Shown: piece by piece, positions 17,176 through 25,164 of the stretch | Numbering within the stretch: position 1 is the first letter of the stretch | Layout: the number at the start of each line of letters is the position of its first letter | From: M0108 sp963841065 | Lineage (GTDB): Bacteria; Pseudomonadota; Gammaproteobacteria; Chromatiales; Chromatiaceae | DNA length: 64,000 bases | Direction of reading: 5' to 3' | NCBI GenBank assembly: GCA_963841065.1 | Contig: CAWJBI010000044.1 | Location: 128,727 to 192,726, forward strand | Program-made: the position numbers and the translations under genes | The notes under the pieces: model-generated | The model's database searches: none | What the model saw: only the letters and a program-made list of their open reading frames with translations | What the model was told of the DNA's origin: nothing

Positions 17176-17352
17176 TCAATGGCCCTTCTTCAGGTCTGCC
17201 TTGGTGTCACCAACGGCAGCCTGGGCCTTGCCGACATTCTTTTGAATGATGCCCTCGAGTTCAACGTCCTTATTCCCCACCACATGGCCGGCGACTTCCT
17301 TGACCTTGCCTTTTGCTTCTTTGTAACGGCCCTTAACTTGATCTTTGTTCAT
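17176..17352 (-). CDS. CsbD family stress protein
   Basis: The 58-residue product starts MNKDQVKGRYKEAKGKVKE and continues with QKNVGKAQAAVGDTKADLKK. These are the repeated lysine/glycine-rich amphipathic segments of CsbD (sigma-B-controlled in Bacillus, stress-induced in many proteobacteria). I take the ATG at 17352; a frame-open start seven codons earlier is possible. The molecular function is not known. Confidence 0.85.
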   Translation of the reverse strand: MNKDQVKGRYKEAKGKVKEVAGHVVGNKDVELEGIIQKNVGKAQAAVGDTKADLKKGH

Positions 17353-17740
17353 GAGAGTATCCTGATATGACATTAAGCCATGACCCTGTGGTCATGGTCC
17401 GAGCGGGGAACGGGACTTCCCATCGCTACGAAGCCAGGCTAGGCTCATAATCACACCTGTTCGGTGCACTAACGTACTGAGAGGCGGAAAAGTCGTGACC
17501 GGGCGCCGTAGGCCCCGCGCCCGGTATCAAGGGGCGATACCGTACCGACGACGCCAGATGTTGCGGTTTAGCCTCGGTTGTTTATTGTGAAACGACGCAT
17601 CGGCGCGGCGGCGGGATGCTGCCGCAGTCCCGGCGAGGCCATCTCAAGCCGTAATTAAGGGATAACATCCCCGGGTGGCTACCCCACCCCCGCCCGGCCC
17701 CGTTCCCATCCGGCCCACCCCCAGGAGGCTGCCGCTCATC
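17353..17740. other. Divergent intergenic region between csbD and the MacA-type gene
   Basis: This 388-base stretch lies between divergent genes. It shows no convincing coding sequence apart from a 22-codon open extension of the macA frame. Promoters for both sides are expected here; I could not pick a clear one. Confidence 0.5.
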
Positions 17741-19075
17741 ATGATCCCTGACCCACCTCCCGCCGCCGGCCAGGATTGCCAACCCCCGCCGGATAGGCTT
17801 CCGGATCAGACCCCGGACGCGCTGGCCGCCCGCCTCGGCCTGGCCGATCCGCCCCCCCGGCGGCGGGCCTGGTATTGGCTCGCGGGTATCGGGCTGCTCG
17901 CGGTGGCGGGGGCCGCCTGGATTCTGCTCCAAGACCCCACCCAGGAGAGTCCGCGCTTCAAAACCGCGGTCGTCGAACGGGGCGACCTGACGGTCAAGGT
18001 TACCGCCACCGGGCAATTGCAGCCGGTGACCCAGGTGGATGTGGGTACCGAGGTCTCGGGGACCATCGACCAGGTAGCCGTGGACTTCAACGACCGCGTC
18101 ACCCAGGGCCAGGTCCTGGCACGCCTCGACCCGGACACCTTCCAGGCCAAGCAGCGCCAGTCCCAGGCCGCCCTCTTGCTGGCCCAGGCCAGCGTTACCG
18201 AGGCCCAGGTCACCGTCACCGAAACCGCGAGCAAGCTGGGGCGTGTCCATGACATGATCGCCAAGCGCCTCTCCTCCCCCGAGGAGTTCGACACCGCCAC
18301 CGCCGCCGCTGGCCGCGCCGAGGCCGCCCTGGCGGTGGCCCGGGCCAAGGTCGAGCAGGCCCAGGCCCAACTCGACGCCGACAACCGCACCCTGGAGAAG
18401 TCCGAGATTCGGTCCCCCATCGACGGCACCGTGCTCAAGCGCCAGGTCGAACCGGGCCAGACGGTGGCGGCCTCGCTCCAGACCCCGGTGCTCTTCACCC
18501 TGGCCGAGGACCTGACCCAGATGGAACTGAATGTCGCCGTGGACGAGGCCGACGTGGGCCAGATCAAGGCGGGGCTGAAGGCGGAGTTCACCGTGGATGC
18601 CTATCCCAACCGCCGCTTTCCTGCGACCATCACCCAAGTACGCTACGCCCCGGAGACCATTAACGGGGTGGTGACCTATGCCGCCCTGCTGTCCCTGGAC
18701 AACCGGGACCTCTCCCTGCGCCCCGGCATGACCGCCACCGCCGAGATCATAGCCCGCGAGGTCAAGGACGCGGTGCTGGTGCCCAACGGGGCCTTGCGTT
18801 TCACCCCGCCCGCGCCCAAGGCAACCAAGGAGGATAGTCGCGGCCTGGTCGGGATGCTGCTACCCAGCCGTCCCCCCTCCAGCCGGCGCAACGGGGGCAA
18901 GGACGCCACCACCGGCAAGGGCTCCCAGGTCTGGATATTGAAGGAGGGGGTCCCGGAGGCGGTGGCGGTCAAAAGCGGGGCCACCGATGGCACCCTGACG
19001 GAGATCCTGGACGGAACCCTGGAGCCGGGAACCCAGGTACTGGTGGACCTGGAGCGGACGGGGGCCAAGCCATGA
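17741..19075 (+). CDS. MacA-type periplasmic adaptor (HlyD family)
   Basis: The 444-residue membrane-fusion protein bridges an inner-membrane exporter to an outer-membrane channel. One membrane anchor (YWLAGIGLLAVAGAAWILL, about residues 47-65) is followed by the biotinyl-lipoyl half motif TATGQLQPVTQVDVGTEVSG. A helical hairpin (residues about 130-220) and the second half motif IRSPIDGTVLKRQVEPGQTV come next, then the beta-barrel. I start at 17741 with AGGAGG 12 bases upstream; a start at 17675 is also open. The stop overlaps the ATPase gene start (ATGA), so the three genes form one operon. A proline/glycine-rich insert near residues 360-390 is unusual. Confidence 0.85.
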   Translation: MIPDPPPAAGQDCQPPPDRLPDQTPDALAARLGLADPPPRRRAWYWLAGIGLLAVAGAAWILLQDPTQESPRFKTAVVERGDLTVKVTATGQLQPVTQVDVGTEVSGTIDQVAVDFNDRVTQGQVLARLDPDTFQAKQRQSQAALLLAQASVTEAQVTVTETASKLGRVHDMIAKRLSSPEEFDTATAAAGRAEAALAVARAKVEQAQAQLDADNRTLEKSEIRSPIDGTVLKRQVEPGQTVAASLQTPVLFTLAEDLTQMELNVAVDEADVGQIKAGLKAEFTVDAYPNRRFPATITQVRYAPETINGVVTYAALLSLDNRDLSLRPGMTATAEIIAREVKDAVLVPNGALRFTPPAPKATKEDSRGLVGMLLPSRPPSSRRNGGKDATTGKGSQVWILKEGVPEAVAVKSGATDGTLTEILDGTLEPGTQVLVDLERTGAKP

Positions 19076-19863
19076 CCCTGGCCGGGGCACCCACGCCAGG
19101 CGCTCAAACCCAACCCCAGGCCGCGCCCACCCCCATCCTGCTCGAATTCCGCCAGGTATCCAAGGTGTACGGTGCCGGCACGGCGGCCGTGCACGCCCTG
19201 GATGCCGTTGACCTCCAGATCCGCGAGGGGGAATTCGTCGCGGTCATGGGCCCGAGCGGCTCGGGCAAGTCCACCGCCATGAACATCCTGGGCTGTCTGG
19301 ATACCCCCAGCGCCGGCTCCTACCGCTTTCGCGGCGTGGGCGTCGAGACCCTGAGTCGGGACCAGCGCGCCCGGTTGCGGCGCGACTACCTGGGTTTCGT
19401 CTTCCAGGGCTTCAATCTCCTCAATCGCACCTCGGCCCTGGAGAACGTAGAACTCCCCCTCATCTACCGCCGCATCCCCAGCGGCCAGCGCCACACCCAG
19501 GCGGCGGCGGCCCTGGCCCTGGTCGGCCTCACCGGCTGGGAGACCCACACCCCGGGCGAGCTATCCGGTGGCCAACAGCAGCGCGTCGCCATCGCCCGCG
19601 CCATCGTCACCCAGCCCAGCCTGCTGCTGGCGGACGAGCCCACCGGTAACCTGGACAGCGCCCGCAGTCACGAGATCATGGACCTGCTGACCTGGCTCAA
19701 CCGGGACCGGGGCATCACCATCCTCATGGTCACCCATGAGTCGGAAATGGCCGAGTACGCCCACCGCGTCATCCATTTCCGCGATGGCCGGGTGACCGAC
19801 GACGGCCTCGGCGGGCGTCAGACCGCCACCGGCGCCGGGCTCCACCCGAAGGAGACCCTCTGA
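19072..19863 (+). CDS. ABC transporter ATP-binding protein (MacB/LolD type)
   Basis: The 263-residue ATPase has Walker A GPSGSGKST, the Q-loop FVFQGFNLL, signature LSGGQQQR, Walker B LLLADEPTGNLD and the switch histidine in VTHE. It is closest in pattern to MacB/LolD/YknY ATPases (LGCLDTPSAGSY). Its start overlaps the adaptor stop and its stop overlaps the permease start (TGATG), so the three are translated together. An extended, proline-rich N-terminus of about 20 residues precedes the conserved domain. Confidence 0.92.
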   Translation: MTLAGAPTPGAQTQPQAAPTPILLEFRQVSKVYGAGTAAVHALDAVDLQIREGEFVAVMGPSGSGKSTAMNILGCLDTPSAGSYRFRGVGVETLSRDQRARLRRDYLGFVFQGFNLLNRTSALENVELPLIYRRIPSGQRHTQAAAALALVGLTGWETHTPGELSGGQQQRVAIARAIVTQPSLLLADEPTGNLDSARSHEIMDLLTWLNRDRGITILMVTHESEMAEYAHRVIHFRDGRVTDDGLGGRQTATGAGLHPKETL

Positions 19864-21068
19864 TGCTCTGGAATGCCCTGCTCCTCGCCCTGCGGGAGAT
19901 CCGCCGTAACGTCCTGCGCTCCATCCTGACCATCCTGGGGGTGGTCATCGGCGTGGCGGCGGTCATCATCATGGTCACCCTGGGGGGCGGCGCCACCCGC
20001 TCGGTCTCGTCCCAGATCGAGTCCATGGGCAGCAATCTACTCATGATCCGCATGGGCCAGAGCATGGGGCCAGGGTCCGGCATCGGCGTCCCGCCCTTCA
20101 AAATCGAGGATGCCATCGCCCTCCAGCGCGATATCCCCGGCATTCGCGTCCTGGCGCCCTCCGCCAGCCAAACCGCCACCGCCATCGCCGGCAACAACAG
20201 TTGGTCCACCTCCGTCACCGGTACCGACAACCGCTATCTCGATGTCCGTAACTGGCCCCTGGAACGGGGCCGCCCCTTCACGGAGGGCGAATTGCGCGCG
20301 GGCCAGGCGCTGTGCCTGATTGGCGCCACGGTCAGCAAGGAACTCTTCGGCGAGCAGGACCCCATCGGCGAGAATCTGCGCATCAAGACGATCTCCTGCA
20401 AGGTCATCGGCTTGCTCGCCGCCAAGGGCCAGAGCAGCATGGGCCGGGATCAGGACGACCTCATCCTCATGCCCCTGCGCGCCTTCCAGCGGCGCATCGC
20501 CGGCAATCAGGACGTGACCCTGATCCAGGTCTCGATCAAGGATGGCGAGTCCACCGAGGGGGCCAAGGCGGACATTGAGCGCCTGTTGCGCGAGCGCCGC
20601 AAGATCGACGCCACCGAGCAGGACAACTTCGGCGTCAACGATATGAAGGAACTCACCAAGATGCTGACGGGGACCACCCAGGTCCTGACCACCCTGCTCA
20701 GCGCCGTGGCCGCCGTCAGCCTGCTGGTGGGCGGCATCGGCATCATGAACATCATGCTGGTCTCCGTCACCGAGCGCACCCGGGAGATCGGCATCCGCCT
20801 GGCCATCGGCGCCCTGGAGCGGGAGGTGCTGATGCAATTTCTGGTCGAGGCGGTCGTCCTATCGTCCCTGGGCGGCGTCCTCGGCATCCTCCTCGCCCTG
20901 GGGGCCTCCCTCGCCCTCGCCGAATTGCTCATGGTCCCCTTCATCTTCAACGGCGGCATCGTCCTCACCGCCTTCCTCTTCTCCGCCGCCGTCGGCATCA
21001 TCTTCGGCTACTTCCCCGCCCGCCGCGCCGCCCGGCTCGATCCCATCGAGGCCCTGCGCCGGGAGTAG
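19863..21068 (+). CDS. MacB-type ABC transporter permease
   Basis: The 401-residue inner-membrane protein has one N-terminal helix (LRSILTILGVVIGVAAVIIMV), a periplasmic MacB_PCD domain of about 230 residues (SVTGTDNRYLDVRNWPLERG), and three C-terminal FtsX helices. The final motif GYFPARRAARLDPIEALR is diagnostic. It is the permease partner of the preceding ATPase; in E. coli MacB the two parts are one chain. With the adaptor it should export a peptide, lipid or toxin through an unlinked outer-membrane factor. No TolC-like gene is in the window. Confidence 0.92.
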   Translation: MLWNALLLALREIRRNVLRSILTILGVVIGVAAVIIMVTLGGGATRSVSSQIESMGSNLLMIRMGQSMGPGSGIGVPPFKIEDAIALQRDIPGIRVLAPSASQTATAIAGNNSWSTSVTGTDNRYLDVRNWPLERGRPFTEGELRAGQALCLIGATVSKELFGEQDPIGENLRIKTISCKVIGLLAAKGQSSMGRDQDDLILMPLRAFQRRIAGNQDVTLIQVSIKDGESTEGAKADIERLLRERRKIDATEQDNFGVNDMKELTKMLTGTTQVLTTLLSAVAAVSLLVGGIGIMNIMLVSVTERTREIGIRLAIGALEREVLMQFLVEAVVLSSLGGVLGILLALGASLALAELLMVPFIFNGGIVLTAFLFSAAVGIIFGYFPARRAARLDPIEALRRE

Positions 21069-21260
21069 GTGCCAGCGCCCAAGCGGCAGCCGAGCCGGGG
21101 GCAAGACACGCCGGCGTCCTGCCCGCGTACCAGGCCGCGCCCTCCCTGGCGTACCGAATCCCGCCCCAACCAGGCGTCAATTCCGATTAAACTACAAAGT
21201 AGCCCTATCACGGGGCCATCTCGGCCTGGATGATCACTAACCTGCACGGGGAAACCGCCG

Positions 21261-21824
21261 ATGACACCTACCGCAGCCGTCGCCCTCCCCTCCGAGGTGG
21301 TGACCTTCTGGTTCTCCGCTTCCGTCCGGCCGCTCTGGTTCGCGGCGACGGCGGAGTTTGACCAGGCCTTGCGCATGCGCTTCCTGGCCACCTACCGGGC
21401 AGCGGCGGCGGGCGAACTGGCGGATTGGGAGATCACGCCCGAGGGGGCCTTGGCCCTGGTGATTGTCCTGGATCAGTTCCCACTCAACATGTTTCGGGGT
21501 CGGCCGGAGGCCTTTGCCACCGAGGCTGCGGCCCGGGGGGTGGCGGAAAGGGCCATCGCCCGCGGGCTGGATCAAGCACTGCCACCCGATCAGCAGGTGT
21601 TTCTCTTCATGCCCTTCATGCACAGTGAGGCCCTGGCGGATCAGGAGCGCTCGGTGCGCCTGTTCCAGCAGCCTGGGCTGGAGCAGTCCTTGGGCTTCGC
21701 CCGCCATCATCGGGGGCTGATCCAGCGCTTCGGCCGCTTTCCGCATCGCAACGCCATCCTGGGGCGGGCCAATACGGCCGAGGAAGTCGCCTATCTGGCC
21801 TCCCCGGAGGCCTTTCATGGGTGA
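21261..21824 (+). CDS. DUF924 family protein
   Basis: The 187-residue soluble protein belongs to DUF924, an all-helical family of unknown biochemical function. Visible family features are VVTFWFSASVRPLWF, the conserved VLDQFPLNMFRG, FLFMPFMHSE and FGRFPHRNAILGR. The length is typical. It is alone between the export operon and a minus-strand gene, with no obvious partner. Confidence 0.9.
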   Translation: MTPTAAVALPSEVVTFWFSASVRPLWFAATAEFDQALRMRFLATYRAAAAGELADWEITPEGALALVIVLDQFPLNMFRGRPEAFATEAAARGVAERAIARGLDQALPPDQQVFLFMPFMHSEALADQERSVRLFQQPGLEQSLGFARHHRGLIQRFGRFPHRNAILGRANTAEEVAYLASPEAFHG

Positions 21825-21940
21825 GGCGTCATACAGGCCTCCGTCACCGGGCCCACCCGGGAGGTCGGCATCCACCACCAGGCATCGCCGCCCTGGAGAT
21901 AGACGGACACTGGCCCGCGGCTGCCCCCCGACTCCCCCGG

Positions 21941-22420
21941 TCAGGAGGGCCTTGACTCAGCCCGAAGGATGTCATGGATTTCCCGCTTGAATACGTCGGG
22001 ATCGCCGGTCTTCATGAACTCGATCACGCCGGGAAAGTCAAAATTCCGCCTCACCACCACGCGAATGGCATCGTAGGCGGCATTCTGCTTATCACCCTTG
22101 TGAACCACGCTGATCTGAAAAAGCCAGTTTTCGACATTATTCAGCATTGGCCGGTAATAGCTCTCGAATTGAATCCGCTCAATCTCGTTTAGCGAAACAA
22201 AGGACGAGCGCCCCCTGATGATTATCGAGGCTAACTCGGGGTTGATGGCCAGCAAGACCGAGAGCCTGTTGATGGCATTGATGGTATTTTGCACGGCGTT
22301 GATGTTGTCGCCTCGGTTCCTTTCACGCACCTAAATCGCGATGCCGATAAGGGTAATCAAGACGGCAATCGTGGTTGCAACCTGCGCAATGATTTCGATG
22401 TTTGTATAGGTGGAATCCAT
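21941..22420 (-). pseudogene. Single-span membrane protein interrupted by an in-frame amber codon
   Basis: From the ATG at 22420 (GGAG seven bases upstream) the frame encodes MDSTYTNIEIIAQVATTIAV and the rest of one transmembrane helix, then meets TAG at 22331-22333. The same frame continues with VRERNRGDNINAVQNTINAIN and a soluble domain to 21941. The two parts together give a plausible 159-residue protein: one N-terminal helix and a cytoplasmic domain. A CAG-to-TAG change (Gln to stop) would explain it. I recognise the general type (short helix plus RQNSR-like start) but no named family. GTG right after the TAG could allow restart of the soluble part. Confidence 0.55.
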
Positions 22421-22609
22421 GTTTTTCTCCGGGGGTGTGATTATGATTCTGGCCGATGCCGGGTCGGGTGACGGGGGATGGGCCGGCTGGGATCTTAAAG
22501 CGGGGGTCTTCTTCATTTCTACCCTTGGCGGTGCCAACCGACCCGGACTTGATCGGACTCCTTGCAGGTCGGATAGTGGCGCCCTGTTCTGTGTAGCTGG
22601 AGACCGGAC

Positions 22610-23884
22610 ATGACCGATACCGCAAGCCTTGAGACCACCAAACCCCAACGGCACGGGAGCCACCCCAAGAGCGGGGGCGGCACTGAGACCCGCCAGCGCC
22701 GCGAGACCATCCCGCCTCCGGCCATGCCCAGGTCCGGACAGACCGCCCCGGGGTCCGCCGCGGGGATCGAGTATCACGAGCTGGTCCAGACCCCGGGCGT
22801 GGCCTCCGCCCGGATCGTCTGCACCGACTACTGCGCCGACCAGATAGAGGTGCGGGAGATAGCGGACATCGCCGCCTTCCTCGCCACGCACCGCCCGGCC
22901 TGGACCCATGTGCGCTGGATCCACGTCGAGGGCCTGCGGGACCACGCGACCATCCGTGCCCTGGCGGAGAAATACCAGTTGCACCCCCTGGCCATCGAGG
23001 ACGCCCTGGACCCTCACCACCGCCCCAAGGCCGAGGATTATCCAGGTATCGGCGATCTCCCGGGACGCCTGTTCGTGATCGCCCGCCGGGTCCAGTTGGT
23101 GGATGGCGAGCTACGCGGCGAGCAGACCAGCCTGTTCCTCGGCCGCAACACCCTGCTGAGTTTTCAGGAGACCGGGTGCGGCGCCATGGACGAGGTCCGC
23201 CAGCGCTGCGCGAACGAGCGCTCGCGCCTGCGCCAGAATGACGTGAGCTTCCTGCTCTACTCCCTCCTCGACGCCCTGGTGGACCGCTTCTTCCCCATCC
23301 TGGACGAGACCTCCAGCCACCTGGAGGACGCCGAGGAGGATGTCCTGACCCGGCCGCACCGACAAAGCCTCCAGGCCATCCACCTGATCAAGCGCGACCT
23401 GGTCATGATTCGCCGCATCGCCTGGCCCATGCGCGAGCTTATCACCCAGCTCCAGCGCGAGCCCCACGAGGGCCTGTCCCAGATTACCCAGACCTATTTT
23501 CGCGACGTCTACGACCACTGCGTCCAGATCATCGACCTGATCGAGACCTACCGCGAGATCGCCTCCACGGTGGCGGAGACCTATGTCTCCATCATCTCCA
23601 ACCGCACCAACGACATCATGAAGGTGCTGACCATCATCGGGACCATCTTCATCCCCCTGACCTTCATCGCCGGGGTTTACGGGATGAACATGTACATTCC
23701 CGAGAATGAATGGCCCTGGACCTACGCCGTCTTCTGGGTGGTGTGCCTGGGCATCGCCGGCTTCATGCTGTGGCGCTTCCGGCGCGGCGGGTGGTTCACC
23801 ACCCATGATTTCAGAGCCGTGCCCCAGCGGCATCGCGCGCTCGTCCCAACCGGTTCTTCGCACGAGGAATTAAAACATGGATAA
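22610..23884 (+). CDS. corA: CorA-type magnesium/cobalt transporter
   Basis: CorA forms a pentameric Mg2+/Co2+ channel in the inner membrane. The 424-residue protein has the cytoplasmic domain (ALAEKYQLHPLAIEDALD) and the long stalk helix. Two C-terminal helices carry the signature GMN in YGMNMYIPENEWPW, followed by a second helix and a basic tail. The N-terminus has about 55 extra low-complexity residues, so a later start is possible. The stop codon lies inside a 28-base repeat, one arm of the inverted repeat around the GxxExxY relic. The last few codons may therefore come from that insertion. Confidence 0.92.
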   Translation: MTDTASLETTKPQRHGSHPKSGGGTETRQRRETIPPPAMPRSGQTAPGSAAGIEYHELVQTPGVASARIVCTDYCADQIEVREIADIAAFLATHRPAWTHVRWIHVEGLRDHATIRALAEKYQLHPLAIEDALDPHHRPKAEDYPGIGDLPGRLFVIARRVQLVDGELRGEQTSLFLGRNTLLSFQETGCGAMDEVRQRCANERSRLRQNDVSFLLYSLLDALVDRFFPILDETSSHLEDAEEDVLTRPHRQSLQAIHLIKRDLVMIRRIAWPMRELITQLQREPHEGLSQITQTYFRDVYDHCVQIIDLIETYREIASTVAETYVSIISNRTNDIMKVLTIIGTIFIPLTFIAGVYGMNMYIPENEWPWTYAVFWVVCLGIAGFMLWRFRRGGWFTTHDFRAVPQRHRALVPTGSSHEELKHG

Positions 23885-24078
23885 ACAGGATGGGCAGGAT
23901 AAAAGATGAAAAAATAAGAAATTACCAAGACGGTTATTGGCTGTACATTTGAGGTTGTCAATGAGCTTGGCGCTGGCTTTCTTGAGCTCTATCATAAGCC
24001 GGGACTTCCCACAGGGGTAAACCGGATTCACGGGATTCCCCCTCCTTTTGTTATCCTGTCCATCCTGTCGATCCATGT
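23875..24078. mobile_element. 204-bp element bounded by 28-base imperfect inverted repeats
   Basis: The left arm (23875-23902) and the reverse complement of the right arm (24051-24078) match at 25 of 28 positions; both contain CAGGATGGxCAGGATAA. Between them lies a fragment of a GxxExxY gene. The left arm covers the corA stop codon. Repeats of this 'aacaggatggacaggat' type are often seen next to GxxExxY genes in bacterial genomes (from memory). No transposase is present, so the mechanism is unknown. Confidence 0.6.
23906..24000 (+). pseudogene. GxxExxY protein gene fragment
   Basis: After ATGAAAAAA and an immediate TAA, the same frame encodes EITKTVIGCTFEVVNELGAG followed by FLELYHKPG. This matches the start of GxxExxY proteins (typically I..xVIGaafEVhnxLGxGFLExxY). 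The homology ends after about 32 residues where unrelated sequence begins, so about three quarters of the gene is missing. GxxExxY proteins are small, widespread and of unknown role. Confidence 0.7.
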
Positions 24079-24125
24079 AGATTTGCTGGTCACCCATGGG
24101 CGGCACGACGGATGCCCCTGCCGGG

Positions 24126-24932
24126 TCAGGCAGCCAGTCCCGCGAGCCACACGGCGGCATCGGTAATACGGATCCCCGACCGGTATTCCTCCTGCCGCAG
24201 ATCACGGACCAGTTGAATGGCCTCGACCCCGGGGAAGCGGCGGGCGAAATTGGCCAGGGCCCGGTGCGGGGAGTTGTCGGAGAGTTTACATTCGACGAGG
24301 TGGGTGAGCCGGTTGTCGTCCCGGAGGGCAAAATCCACTTCGGCGCCGTCCTTGTTGCGCAGATAGTGCAGACCCGCGGGGCGGCCGTGGGCGTCTTGGA
24401 GGAAGTGGACCTGTTTCAAAAGCATGGTGGCGACGGCATTTTCCAGTCGAATCCCCTCGTCGCCACGCACCAGCCCCGTATCGAAGAAATAGACCTTGGG
24501 TGTTTGCAGAATGGCCCGCGCCAGGTTGCGGTGCCAGGGCAGCACGGCGAAGACGATATAGAGGGCCTGGAGGATGTCGAGATAGCGCTTGAGGGTGGTG
24601 GGCGACACGGCCAGGTCGCGGGCAATGGAGGCCAGGGACAGCGGCGAACCAACCCTTTCGCGCAGCAATTCGACGAAGAGCCGCATGGTATTGATCTCCT
24701 GAAGGCGGGAAAACTCCAGAACGTCCTCGCGGATGAGATCGGTGAAATACTGCCGCCGCCAACGATCGGCATCCTCGGTCTTTTCGGCCAGGCAGGGTTC
24801 GGGAAAGCCGCCCCGTTCCAGGATGCGCGCGAGGGCCACCGCCGCTGAACCGCCCTGCTGGTCCCGCCATTCCCGCACCGAGAGCGGGTGCAGGCGGAAA
24901 GCCAGGTAACGGCCAGCCAGCGAATCGCCGCC
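24126..24932 (-). pseudogene. DUF4143-type ATPase, N-terminal AAA domain missing
   Basis: The remaining 265 or so residues match the second half of AAA_14/DUF4143 proteins, which are ATPases with a C-terminal nuclease-like fold and unknown targets. Visible pieces are LAGRYLAFRLHPLSVREW, the middle helical region LAVSPTTLKRYLDILQALYIV, and the DUF4143 part KVYFFDTGLV with NKDGAEVDFAL (the PD-(D/E)XK-like segment) and HLVECKLSD. The Walker A and B half is absent. Going upstream, the frame meets TAG inside the palindrome at 24933-24978, so the break coincides with that repeat. An in-frame GTG at 24878 could start a shorter product. Confidence 0.75.
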
Positions 24933-24978
24933 TAGCGGCTACTGGAAGAAAGTCGCGACTATCTTCCAGTAGCCGCTA
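24933..24978. repeat. 46-bp near-perfect palindrome (REP-like element)
   Basis: Arms TAGCGGCTACTGGAAGA and TCTTCCAGTAGCCGCTA are exact reverse complements. They flank the inner palindrome AGTCGCGACT, with only one A/A mismatch pair in the whole structure. The GTCGCGAC core resembles REP sequences mobilised by RAYT transposases in other gammaproteobacteria. It sits exactly at the truncated 5' end of the DUF4143 gene. Confidence 0.7.
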
Positions 24979-25159
24979 CAAAAGTCGAAAAAAAGGCCTT
25001 CACCAGTTGCCGAAAGCCTGGATTCCCCCTCTTCAACACTTCGCCAACGAGGGGGTCGGCCAGGTGATTTTCAGGCAGGAGCAACCTCATGCCCCTGTAG
25101 CTCTCGACGAAAACCCCAAAGTGTCGCGACCCGCAAGGATCACATGGCGGAGACATCAT
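24959..25159 (-). CDS. Small open frame of unknown status
   Basis: A 66-codon minus-strand frame runs from 25159 into the REP-like palindrome, where it stops. It contains RGMRLLLPENHLADPLVGEV followed by LKRGNPGF, which looks protein-like. I recognise no family, and the last residues are read from the repeat. It may be the end of a decayed gene cut by the palindrome. Coding status is doubtful. Confidence 0.2.
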   Translation of the reverse strand: MMSPPCDPCGSRHFGVFVESYRGMRLLLPENHLADPLVGEVLKRGNPGFRQLVKAFFSTFVAATGR

Positions 25160-25164
25160 GACCG

